Origin: an uncultured Akkermansia sp.
GTDB lineage: Bacteria > Verrucomicrobiota > Verrucomicrobiia > Verrucomicrobiales > Akkermansiaceae
Assembly (NCBI GenBank): GCA_900548895.1
Contig: URLZ01000016.1
Location: forward strand, 1 to 48,198
DNA: 48,198 nucleotides
Reading direction: 5' to 3'
Shown here: one piece after another, positions 30,840-37,645 of the stretch
Layout of the letters: the number at the start of each line of letters is the position of its first letter
Numbering within the stretch: position 1 is the stretch's first letter
Made by a program: the position numbers and the translations under genes
Notes under the pieces: model-generated
What the model saw: only the letters and a program-made list of their open reading frames with translations
What the model was told of the DNA's origin: nothing
Database searches by the model: none

Positions 30840-31147
30840 AGGCGCTCCGGTCCGCAGGCCCTTCGGCGCGCAGAGGAGGGGAGGCTGATGCGCCCCGTTC
30901 ACCAACGTGCCTGACGGGCCCTGTCATGCACCGCCGCTGCGCGATAACCGTCTCCTCTGCTCGCGGAATCCCTGCCTCAGCCGATCCCCGGCCGCACGGG
31001 CTACTTCCGACGCGCGGGCCGCTCCCGACGCATGGACCGTCTCAGCCGCCACAGCTGACTCGGCCGGACCGGCCGAGGTGCACGCCGTGAGGGCGTGTGA
31101 AGCCCAGTGAAGCCCGATGAAGGGCAGGGCAGAAAACGCCCGACCCC
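30840..31147. other. Spacer behind ispH with a GC palindrome
   Basis: No gene recognised. A palindrome, CTCGGCCGG-A-CCGGCCGAG, lies at 31059-31077. Short repeats of TGAAGCCC-type occur at 31097-31123. No T-tract terminator is evident. Confidence 0.4.
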
Positions 31148-31176
31148 TTGACAGAAGCGCCTGCCGGTGCTACAAA
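31148..31176 (+). promoter_or_regulatory. Strong promoter upstream of the flavin-reductase-like gene
   Basis: TTGACA (31148-31153), 17-bp spacer, TACAAA (31171-31176). An in-frame ATG occurs 4 bases later (31181). The conserved protein start is 31394, so either there is a leader of about 210 bases or an unusual N-terminal extension. Confidence 0.65.
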
Positions 31177-31393
31177 AGCCATGCAGCCCCGCTCGGGCAA
31201 CCGAGAATGCCCCGGCCTCTCGCCCCCTCGAGCTGCATCCCGGCTCGCCGCAGCGGAGCGCAGTCCCCGCCTCTCTTCGGAGAGCGTACCCGGGCTCCTC
31301 GGCCGAACACGGCTCCCTCAGAGCCCCTTCACGCCCTGCGGAAAGCCCCGGCCGCGCCTCGGCATTCACCCTCAACCTTCACCCATCATCGAC

Positions 31394-31903
31394 ATGAAAA
31401 CCATACCCTTTACCGACCTGCAAAGCAACGCCGAGCAACTCTTCGGCCACCGCTGGATGCTCATCACCGCCGGCAAGCCCGGCGACTTCAACACCATGAC
31501 CGCCAGCTGGGGCGGCCTCGGCTTCCTCTGGAACCGCCCCGTCGCCTTCGTCTTCGTGCGCCCCAACCGCTACACCCACGAATTCATCAGGCGAGAAGGC
31601 GCCATGACCCTCTCCTTCATGCCTGAGCGCTACCGCGACGCCCTCACCTACTGCGGCCGCCACAGCGGGCGCGACGTCGACAAAATGGCCGAAACGGGCC
31701 TCCGCCCCCTCACCCTCCCCGGTGGCCTCGTCGCCATCGACGACGCCGACCTCGTCCTCGAGTGCCGCATCATGTACACCGGCTCCCTTCAGCAAGCCGG
31801 CTTCAGCGACTGGAGCGAAGTCGCCCCGCGCTGGTACGACGAGAACACCCCCCTCCACCAGGTCTACATCTGCGCCATCAGCGCCGTCCACACCCGCGAA
31901 TAA
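31394..31903 (+). CDS. Flavin reductase-like domain protein
   Basis: 169 residues, a single flavin-reductase-like (split beta-barrel) domain: HRWMLITAGKPGDFNTMTAS, WGGLGFLWNRPVAFVFVRPN, RYTHEFI, then a C-terminal half with LECRIMYTGS. Such proteins bind FMN; the actual electron acceptor is unknown. The start MKTIPFTDLQSNAEQLFGH matches family N-termini. An extension of 71 residues from ATG 31181 is open but Pro/Arg-rich and unlike protein sequence; I take it as leader. No Shine-Dalgarno sequence is visible. Confidence 0.82.
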   Translation: MKTIPFTDLQSNAEQLFGHRWMLITAGKPGDFNTMTASWGGLGFLWNRPVAFVFVRPNRYTHEFIRREGAMTLSFMPERYRDALTYCGRHSGRDVDKMAETGLRPLTLPGGLVAIDDADLVLECRIMYTGSLQQAGFSDWSEVAPRWYDENTPLHQVYICAISAVHTRE

Positions 31904-31920
31904 GCCCGCGGCGGCGCCGA

Positions 31921-31963
31921 GCCGACTCTCCGCGAGCATCAAACGCCCGCGCCGAGAGTCGGC
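31921..31963 (+). terminator. Hairpin behind the flavin-reductase-like gene
   Basis: Perfect 10-bp arms GCCGACTCTC (31921-31930) and GAGAGTCGGC (31954-31963), 18 bases past the stop codon, with no T-run. The rest of the gap up to the promoter at 32375 shows no gene; it is GC-rich and unremarkable. Confidence 0.5.
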
Positions 31964-32374
31964 CCGAGGCTGCCCTCGCCGCCCGTCCATCCAAGCCCCA
32001 AGTCCCGAAGCTCCGCGAGGTAGTCGCCGACGGAGCTGCCTCGCGCACGCGCGCCCGAAGCGCTTCGCGCGGCACATCGACCTGTGGCGGCGCGGCAGAG
32101 CAGGGCAGGGCACGGCAGCGCGATAGAGCCGCGCCTCGCGGTGCCCGCCGCAACCAGTGGCGGGGCTCTCGTCCCTCGCCCTTCGCACTCCGCGCCCGCC
32201 CGCAAGATTTCCGAACCAATAGCCGACGCAAGATAGCCGCCGCAACGCCCGCCGCCCTCCCGGGCGCTCCGCCATCCGCCGGCTTCTGCGCCTTCCGGCC
32301 CCCACCGCCCTTTCCCTCAAGCGAGCACCCGCCCGCAGCCCACATCGACGTCCCGTAACTGACTCGCTTCAGTC

Positions 32375-32402
32375 TTGACTGCCCCTCTCTCTGTGTTAAG
32401 CT
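32375..32402 (+). promoter_or_regulatory. Promoter of the polytopic membrane protein gene
   Basis: TTGACT (32375-32380), 16-bp spacer, TAAGCT (32397-32402), 8 bases before the ATG at 32411. The longer frame would start inside this promoter. Confidence 0.65.
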
Positions 32403-32410
32403 CAACCGAT

Positions 32411-33691
32411 ATGAAAGACACCTCTCCCCGCGACCTGACACCCGTGCTGCCGCGCCGGGTGCGCCCGCTCTTTTTCCTCATGACCGCCCTGCTCGCGCTC
32501 GGCGCCTGCGCCGGCTTCGGACTCGGCGACAGCACCACCGCCACCCTGCCGGGCAGCAACGGCTACATCCTGCCTGCCGTCGCCCTCCTCAGCGCCGTCC
32601 TCATCGCCTGCTGCCCCTGGCGCGCCGTCGCCCTCATCGGCCAGCTCGCCCTCATCGCCAGCCTGCTGAGCGGCTACCTGCCCGAGCCCCTACCCGCCGA
32701 CCTCGGCACCGGCCTCGGCTCCCTCGCCGCCCTGCTGACCCTCGCCCTCCCCCTCGCCCTCTTCGCCAAGGGAGGCCCGCGCAGCACCGCCCTGCGCCGC
32801 ACCGGCCTCGGCCTCTCCCTCGCCCTCGGCGGCGCCTTCCTCCTCAGCCTCGCCCTCAGCTTCGCCCCCGCCGCTATCAGCCTCGGCACCCTCGCCACCC
32901 TCACCCTGCTGAGCGCCATCGGCACCCTCCGCTGCCGCTGCGGCGAAAACGAGCTTGCCGCCATTGCTGAAGACAGCGCCGCGGCCACCCCGCGACCCTT
33001 TGCCGCCGCCCCCTTCGGCATCGGCCTCCTCATCAGCATCGCCGCCCTCGCCGTCGCCCTCATCTTCCCCGGCGCCGGCCTCGCCGCCGTCATCATCGCC
33101 GGCCTCGCCCTGCTCGCCCTCGGTCGCCAGCAGAGCCTCAGCGCCCTCCTGGAGCCCGGCACCCTCTCCGGCATCATCCTCGCCACCGGCCTCGGCGGCA
33201 TCTACGTCAGCATCCTCTCCCTGAGCATCCTGCTCGCCGATGACGCCGTGATCGCCCTCGGCGTCAGCCCCGAGCTGCTCCTCTACCTCGGCATGCTCCT
33301 CTGCGCCATCGGCTGCACCGCCCAGCTGCGCCGCCGCAGCGCCCTGCTCACCTCCCTGCGCGTCTCCATCGGCCTCACCCTCATCGCCCTCATCCTGCTC
33401 ACCGCCCCCGAGCTGCTCACCGACGACCTCGCCCTCGCCTGCACCGCCTGCCTGCTCATCGGTGCCACCCTCGGCGGCCTCCTCCTCTTCATCTTCGGCG
33501 AAAGCCTCTCGCGCCTCAGCCCCGTCGCCGCGCGACCCGCAGCCGTCGCCCTCGTCGCCGCCTTCCTGCTCGGCCACCACGGCCTGCGCGCCTGGGATGA
33601 GACCCACCTCAGCCCCATCGCCTACTGGACCCTCATCGGCCTGCTCTCCATCGGCTATTGCATCCTCTGCCTGCGCCGCAAAAAAGCCTGA
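32411..33691 (+). CDS. Polytopic membrane protein of unknown function
   Basis: 426 residues with about 11-12 hydrophobic segments spread over the whole length. One hydrophilic loop sits near residues 180-205 and carries CRCGENE. It ends in the basic tail CLRRKKA. The layout resembles a transporter-like fold with two halves, but I see no diagnostic motif, so no family or substrate is claimed. Leu/Ala/Ile content is extreme. The start follows the promoter 8 bases upstream. Confidence 0.7.
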   Translation: MKDTSPRDLTPVLPRRVRPLFFLMTALLALGACAGFGLGDSTTATLPGSNGYILPAVALLSAVLIACCPWRAVALIGQLALIASLLSGYLPEPLPADLGTGLGSLAALLTLALPLALFAKGGPRSTALRRTGLGLSLALGGAFLLSLALSFAPAAISLGTLATLTLLSAIGTLRCRCGENELAAIAEDSAAATPRPFAAAPFGIGLLISIAALAVALIFPGAGLAAVIIAGLALLALGRQQSLSALLEPGTLSGIILATGLGGIYVSILSLSILLADDAVIALGVSPELLLYLGMLLCAIGCTAQLRRRSALLTSLRVSIGLTLIALILLTAPELLTDDLALACTACLLIGATLGGLLLFIFGESLSRLSPVAARPAAVALVAAFLLGHHGLRAWDETHLSPIAYWTLIGLLSIGYCILCLRRKKA

Positions 33692-33771
33692 GCCGCCCGC
33701 AGCCACCCCTGCGCGCAGCACCGCCGCCGATCCCCTCGACCGACGCGACCGCAGATTGCCGCTTGAATCAA

Positions 33772-33804
33772 CCGCCCTGCCGGAGCCCCGCTCCCGCAGG
33801 GCGG
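33772..33804. terminator. Hairpin between convergent genes
   Basis: 9-bp stem CCGCCCTGC (33772-33780) with GCAGGGCGG (33796-33804), located between the membrane protein stop and the stop of the convergent reductase gene. It could end both transcripts, though T-runs are missing. Confidence 0.5.
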
Positions 33805-33827
33805 CACCGTCTCAGGGCAGGGGGGCC

Positions 33828-34748
33828 TCAAAGCACCCCCTCCGCGCGCAAAAAGCGCTCCGCCACCCGCTCCAGACACAACTCCGCCGGCGGCAGAAGC
33901 GCCTCTGCATCCGCCCCCAGCTCCTGCAAGCGCCGGCGCAGGCGCGCGTGATCCATCGCCGTGTGGCGCGGCCTCGGCTCGCGGAAAAACGAAGCCTCAT
34001 CCAAGCGCTGCTCCCGCACGGGCGGCAGCTCCGGCAGCGCGCCCAGCTCCACCGCCCGGCGCAGCGCCACCCGGGCGCAGCCGTGCCAGCTCAGCGGGCT
34101 TCCCCCGCTGCACAAATGAAAAACGCCGCAGGAGCGCTCGCCCTCCGGCTCCGCCAGCAGCGCCAGCACCGCCCCCGCAATCGAGCGGGCATCCGTCGGC
34201 AGCGAAAACTTGTCCGCAATCGCCGCCAACTCCTGCCCCGCCAGAGCCCGGCGCAGCATCGACTCCACGAAAGACGGCCGCCGCGGATTGCCGCAAATCC
34301 ACGACACCCGAAGCACCAGCGCCTCCGGCAGAGCCTCCAGCACCTCCAGCTCCCCCTCGCGCTTGCTCTCCGCATACACACTCAGCGGGCGGCACTTCGC
34401 CCCCTCATCCTTCAGACCCTCGCGGCGCCCGTCGAGCACGTAATCCGTCGACAAGTGCACAAAGCGCGCCCCCGTGTGGCGGCAGGCCAGAGCCATCGCC
34501 GCCGGAGCCATCGCATTCACCGCATGAGCCGTGAGCGGATCAGCGAGACAATCCTCCAGCCCGCTGACAGCCGCCGCATTCACCACCGCATCGGCCCCGC
34601 AGCGCAGCACCGCATCCGAAAGCACCTGCAACGCACGCAAATCGCACTGCTCATGCGAAGGCGCCAGCACCGCATGACCCGCCGCCCGCGCCGCCTCCGC
34701 CAGCACCTGACCACTGCGACCCGAAGCCCCGAACAAGAGTATTCTCAT
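33828..34748 (-). CDS. RmlD-like sugar-nucleotide reductase (NAD(P)-dependent SDR)
   Basis: 306 residues of the extended short-chain dehydrogenase type: the nucleotide-binding glycine motif FGASGRSGQ near the N-terminus, VVNAAAVSGLEDCL, HLSTDYVLDG (Ser100/Thr101) and the catalytic YAESK (Tyr125, Lys129). This pattern is that of dTDP-4-dehydrorhamnose reductase and of the related MAT2B-like group. No rml neighbours are present, so the exact substrate is open. The gene is leaderless: the -10 ends 6 bases before the ATG. Confidence 0.82.
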   Translation of the reverse strand: MRILLFGASGRSGQVLAEAARAAGHAVLAPSHEQCDLRALQVLSDAVLRCGADAVVNAAAVSGLEDCLADPLTAHAVNAMAPAAMALACRHTGARFVHLSTDYVLDGRREGLKDEGAKCRPLSVYAESKREGELEVLEALPEALVLRVSWICGNPRRPSFVESMLRRALAGQELAAIADKFSLPTDARSIAGAVLALLAEPEGERSCGVFHLCSGGSPLSWHGCARVALRRAVELGALPELPPVREQRLDEASFFREPRPRHTAMDHARLRRRLQELGADAEALLPPAELCLERVAERFLRAEGVL

Positions 34749-34754
34749 GCCCCC

Positions 34755-34783
34755 AGTATAGAGTTAGATCCGCCCCAATGCAA
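34755..34783 (-). promoter_or_regulatory. Leaderless promoter of the RmlD-like gene
   Basis: On the minus strand, TTGCAT (34778-34783), 17-bp spacer, TATACT (34755-34760), 6 bases before the ATG at 34748. Confidence 0.75.
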
Positions 34784-35073
34784 GCCCATCCCCGCTCTCT
34801 TTCAACGCAGCAGAAACTTTTTTCGCCCCCGAGCGCCCGCCTCCGCAGCTGAACGCAAGCGCATACCCCGTGAGGTCGGGAGCCGGAGCGCCCTCCCCGT
34901 CGCGTCCCTGTACCTCAGGCGCTCCTTCCCATCGCGTCTTCACCCCATCACGCCCGCTGCGGCGCACCCACCCCATGCACCCCCACCCGGCGCCCCGCGG
35001 GCCATTTGAGCCCCTCGCCCCTCAAAAGCCATTCGCACCGCGATCAGGTGCCCCCCGTCGCCGCCCTACAGAC

Positions 35074-35102
35074 TTGACAGCGCGCGACCTCGGGTGTAAA
35101 TT
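35074..35102 (+). promoter_or_regulatory. Promoter of the AgcS symporter gene
   Basis: TTGACA (35074-35079), 17-bp spacer, TAAATT (35097-35102), 13 bases before the ATG at 35116. The rest of the gap 34784-35073 holds no visible element. Confidence 0.75.
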
Positions 35103-35115
35103 CGCCGCTCCTCTC

Positions 35116-36531
35116 ATGTTACAGGCCATCGAACACAGTCTCAGCGCCGCCAGCGGATTCCTGTGGAGCTACATCCTGCTCTTCTGCCTGCTGGGCACCC
35201 ACATCTACCTCACCATCATCCTGCGCTTCCCGCAGCGCTACTTCTTCACCGCCCTCAAACTCTACTTCGCCGGCAGCAACAAGAGCGAAGGCCACATCTC
35301 CCACTTCTCCTCCCTCATGATCTCGCTGGCCGCCAACGTCGGCACTGGCAACATCATCGGCGTCGCCGTCGCCGTCACCACCGGCGGTCCCGGAGCCGTC
35401 TTCTGGTGCATGCTCACCGGGCTCCTCGGCATGTCCACCCGCTACGCCGAAAGCCTGCTCTCCATCCGCTACCGCGTGCAGGACGAGCAAGGCCACATCG
35501 TCGGCGGCCCCATGTACGTCATCGAGCGCGGCATGAAATGCCGCTGGCTCGGCATCACCTTCGCCGTCCTCACCGCCATCGCCGCCTTCGGCATCGGCAA
35601 CATCACCCAGAGCAACGCCGTCGCGCGCGTCATGCAGGAATCCGCCCTCGGCATCCCCGGCTGGGCCAGCGGCGTCGTTCTCGCCCTGCTCGTCGCCCTC
35701 GTCCTGCTCGGAGGCCTCAAAGGCATCTCGCGCGTCTGCTCCGCCTGCGTCCCCAGCATGGCCCTCATCTACATGATCGGCTGCGGCATGCTCCTTGCCG
35801 CGAACGCCGAATACATCTGGCCCGCCATCCGCCTCATCTGCACCGCCGCCTTCACCGAGCAGGCCGCCGGCGGCGGCTTCATCGGCTCCTGCCTCATGCT
35901 CGCCATGCAAACCGGCTGCAAGCGAGGCCTCTTCTCCAACGAAGCCGGCATGGGCTCCTCCCCCATCGTCTCCGCCCCCGTGCGCACCCCGAACCCCGTC
36001 CAGCAAGCCCTCGTCTCCTCCACCGGCCCCTTCTGGGACACCGTCGTCATCTGCACCCTCACCGGCCTCACCCTCACCGTCGCCGTCATGGCCCACCCCA
36101 GCGTCGACTCCGAAGCCGGCGAAGTGCTCACCTACCACGCCTTCGCCTCCATGGGTGGCATCGGCACCCTCCTGCTCACCATCAGCCTCGCCACCTTCGT
36201 CATCTCCACCCTGCTGGGCTGGTCCTACTTCGGCGAGCGCGCCCTGCAATACCTCGGCGGCGTCAAACTCATCACCCCGTACCGCGTCCTCTGGGTCATC
36301 ATGACCTTCGTCGGCTGCATCGTCCCGCGCAGCTCCCTCGTCTGGGACTTCGCCGACATCGCCAACGGCCTCATGGCCCTGCCCAACCTCATCAGCCTCT
36401 TCGCCCTCAGCGGCACCCTCATCCTCTACACCCGGCACTACCTCTGGGAACACCGCCTCTACAAAGCCGATCAGTACCCGATCCCTCAGATTCGCGAACA
36501 GGACCGCGAACCGCTCCGCGACACACACTGA
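35116..36531 (+). CDS. Sodium:alanine/glycine symporter, AGCS family
   Basis: 471 residues, an inner-membrane sodium-coupled amino-acid symporter (alanine, glycine, possibly serine). Family signatures are SLAANVGTGNIIGVAVAVTT, GGPGAVFWCMLTGLLGMSTR, YAESLLSIRYR, GGPMYVIERG, GIGNITQSN and GLFSNEAGMGSSPI. About 11 membrane segments are seen. The start at 35116 is set by the promoter; the longer frame adds a Pro/Arg-rich segment unlike a transporter N-terminus. It fits the nearby serine/threonine-glycine catabolic genes functionally. No own terminator lies between its stop and small-RNA copy 1, whose hairpin may also end this message. Confidence 0.92.
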   Translation: MLQAIEHSLSAASGFLWSYILLFCLLGTHIYLTIILRFPQRYFFTALKLYFAGSNKSEGHISHFSSLMISLAANVGTGNIIGVAVAVTTGGPGAVFWCMLTGLLGMSTRYAESLLSIRYRVQDEQGHIVGGPMYVIERGMKCRWLGITFAVLTAIAAFGIGNITQSNAVARVMQESALGIPGWASGVVLALLVALVLLGGLKGISRVCSACVPSMALIYMIGCGMLLAANAEYIWPAIRLICTAAFTEQAAGGGFIGSCLMLAMQTGCKRGLFSNEAGMGSSPIVSAPVRTPNPVQQALVSSTGPFWDTVVICTLTGLTLTVAVMAHPSVDSEAGEVLTYHAFASMGGIGTLLLTISLATFVISTLLGWSYFGERALQYLGGVKLITPYRVLWVIMTFVGCIVPRSSLVWDFADIANGLMALPNLISLFALSGTLILYTRHYLWEHRLYKADQYPIPQIREQDREPLRDTH

Positions 36532-36559
36532 GCCAAGCTTTGCAGCCTGCAACCATTTT

Positions 36560-36583
36560 GAACAAGTAAGCGCCCGAGTTGTC
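36560..36583 (+). promoter_or_regulatory. ECF-like promoter block of small-RNA copy 1
   Basis: TTTTGAACA with GAAC at 36560-36563, 16 bases, TGTC at 36580-36583. Same spacing as copies 2 and 3. No TATAAT-like -10 at normal distance. Confidence 0.5.
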
Positions 36584-36589
36584 TCATAT

Positions 36590-36712
36590 CGTATCAGGGT
36601 CTTTCGGCGAGCGGTGAGGGAGAGAGCAGCGCTCGCAGGCATCGGAAAGCCCTTGAGAAACACAGGTCGTGAACGGAGCCGCCGCCGGGACATCCCGACG
36701 GCGGCTCTTGAG
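36590..36712 (+). ncRNA. Putative small RNA, copy 1 of 3
   Basis: Approximate transcript from about 36590. The 5' hairpin GCGAGCG (36607-36613) pairs with CGCTCGC (36630-36636) around a 16-base loop containing GTGAGGGAGAGAGC, the conserved purine-rich motif. The end is a 14-bp terminator-like stem with one mismatch (36676-36689 with 36694-36707, loop ACAT) and only a short T-run. It is the most diverged copy: the middle region differs from copies 2 and 3. It starts about 60 bases behind the AgcS stop, so it could also be a 3'-UTR product of that gene. I see no coding potential conserved with the other copies. Confidence 0.65.
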
Positions 36713-36849
36713 CCTAACCCCACCATGTAGAGAACAATCACTCCTGCCGGTTATGGTAAAAAGAGCTGACAACGAGACGATAGCGGAAAATATCAGGAAT
36801 CAATGCGGCTGCCTGACAGAAAAAAATGACCCTCCCGTCTCTTTTTTTT

Positions 36850-36873
36850 GAACATTTGCGCTGCTGCGGTGTC
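36850..36873 (+). promoter_or_regulatory. ECF-like promoter block of small-RNA copy 2
   Basis: A run of T residues, then GAAC (36850-36853), 16 bases, TGTC (36870-36873). Preceded by an A-tract/T-tract pair (GAAAAAAATGA..., TTTTTTTT) that recurs before copy 3 and could act as an UP element. Confidence 0.55.
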
Positions 36874-36879
36874 GCACTT

Positions 36880-37001
36880 GTGTCGGTTCTTCCGGCGAGC
36901 GGTGAAGGAGAGAGCGCCGATCGCCAAGAGAAGGGAGGATCGAGTTTCATAGGTAGTAAGTTGGAGCCACCGTCGGGGCAACCCGACGGTGGCTTGCTTT
37001 T
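36880..37001 (+). ncRNA. Putative small RNA, copy 2 of 3
   Basis: About 120 nt. The 5' hairpin GGCGAGCGG (36894-36902) pairs with CCGATCGCC (36917-36925), with one G-A mismatch, around the loop TGAAGGAGAGAGCG. A 40-base unpaired, purine-rich segment follows (AAGAGAAGGGAGGATCGAG...). The terminator is GCCACCGTCGGG (36966-36977), loop GCAA, with CCCGACGGTGGC (36982-36993), then TTGCTTTTG. Seven of about 118 bases differ from copy 3, all in stems or the terminator loop. GGA occurs repeatedly in unpaired regions, reminiscent of CsrA-sequestering RNAs, but that is speculative. Confidence 0.75.
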
Positions 37002-37151
37002 GAGAGAGTATTGAGAGAGTTCGGGCATTCTCCGTCTTTTCTGCAGGAAATCGATTGCCTTCGCATAGAGAGCAAAGCAGCGTTACCGCCCTCCGTGAGG
37101 CCTGAGATAACCTGAGAACGAAAAAAAATGAATTAATCGCTGACTTTTTTT

Positions 37152-37175
37152 GAACATTTTCTCGCGAGCCGTGTC
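37152..37175 (+). promoter_or_regulatory. ECF-like promoter block of small-RNA copy 3
   Basis: T-run, then GAAC (37152-37155), 16 bases, TGTC (37172-37175). A TACACT follows at 37176-37181, but 20 bases from the TTGAAC, too far for a standard sigma70 pair. Confidence 0.55.
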
Positions 37176-37181
37176 TACACT

Positions 37182-37303
37182 TTAACGGTTCTTCCGGTGA
37201 CCGGTGAAGGAGAGAGCGCCGGTCGCCAAGAGAAGGGAGGATCGAGTTTCATAGGTAGTAAGTTGGAGCCACCGTCGGGCCTGCCCGGCGGTGGCTTGCT
37301 TTT
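37182..37303 (+). ncRNA. Putative small RNA, copy 3 of 3
   Basis: About 120 nt. The 5' hairpin GGTGACCGG (37196-37204) pairs fully with CCGGTCGCC (37219-37227). Where copy 2 has a G-A mismatch this copy has a C-G pair, and copy 1 a G-C pair: covariation that supports a real stem. The loop TGAAGGAGAGAGCG and the following 51 bases are identical to copy 2. The terminator is GCCACCGTCGGG (37268-37279), loop CCTG, with CCCGGCGGTGGC (37284-37295; one G-U pair), then TTGCTTTTG. No gene follows on this strand, so it is not a leader or riboswitch. Confidence 0.75.
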
Positions 37304-37499
37304 GGGAGAGACGCTCGTCGGAAAGCGTCCGCCAAGCCTCTGCGCAGCACCCGCAGGTGTACCTGCTCGGACGTATCGGCGCCACGTTACGGCGACAGAG
37401 CAGGGGACTCTCTGCCGGCTGCGGCATGCCAGTCGGCGCCCCGGTCGGCGCTCGCCTCCCGTTTACCTCACCGCAGGTCTTTCGGCGCTGCCCCGCCGC

Positions 37500-37595
37500 C
37501 CCAAACCGGGCAACAGAGCACCCCCACGAACCGGGCGCAGAGCAACACCCGAACCAAGCGCATGAACCCCCGAAGCTGGGCACAGTCACCCCGCG
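37500..37595. repeat. Degenerate tandem repeat, about 21-26 bp, between the small-RNA array and recQ
   Basis: Units near 37502, 37525, 37551 and 37572 resemble GAACCGGGCRCAGAGCAACACCC. No coding sense was found in 37304-37645. Confidence 0.55.
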
Positions 37596-37645
37596 CCCAT
37601 CTCAGACCACGCAGGAGCCCTCTCACTCGGTGAAGAAGCTCCCCC

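Noticed and set aside
31181..31393. N-terminal extension of the flavin-reductase-like protein from ATG 31181
   Set aside because: The 71 extra residues are Pro/Arg/Ser-rich and unlike any flavin reductase N-terminus, although the ATG lies just behind a good promoter. I treat them as leader.
36669..37014. Small plus-strand frames and short GTG ORFs (about 16 codons, MKERAP...) inside the sRNA array
   Set aside because: The 16-codon frame is kept only in copies 2 and 3, which are nearly identical anyway; in copy 1 it is lost. Conservation follows the hairpins, not codons.
36590..37303. Glycine riboswitch explanation for the repeated elements
   Set aside because: GGAGAG resembles part of the glycine motif and the neighbour is an AGCS symporter, but the elements lie behind that gene, lack the full aptamer consensus, and have no gene downstream.
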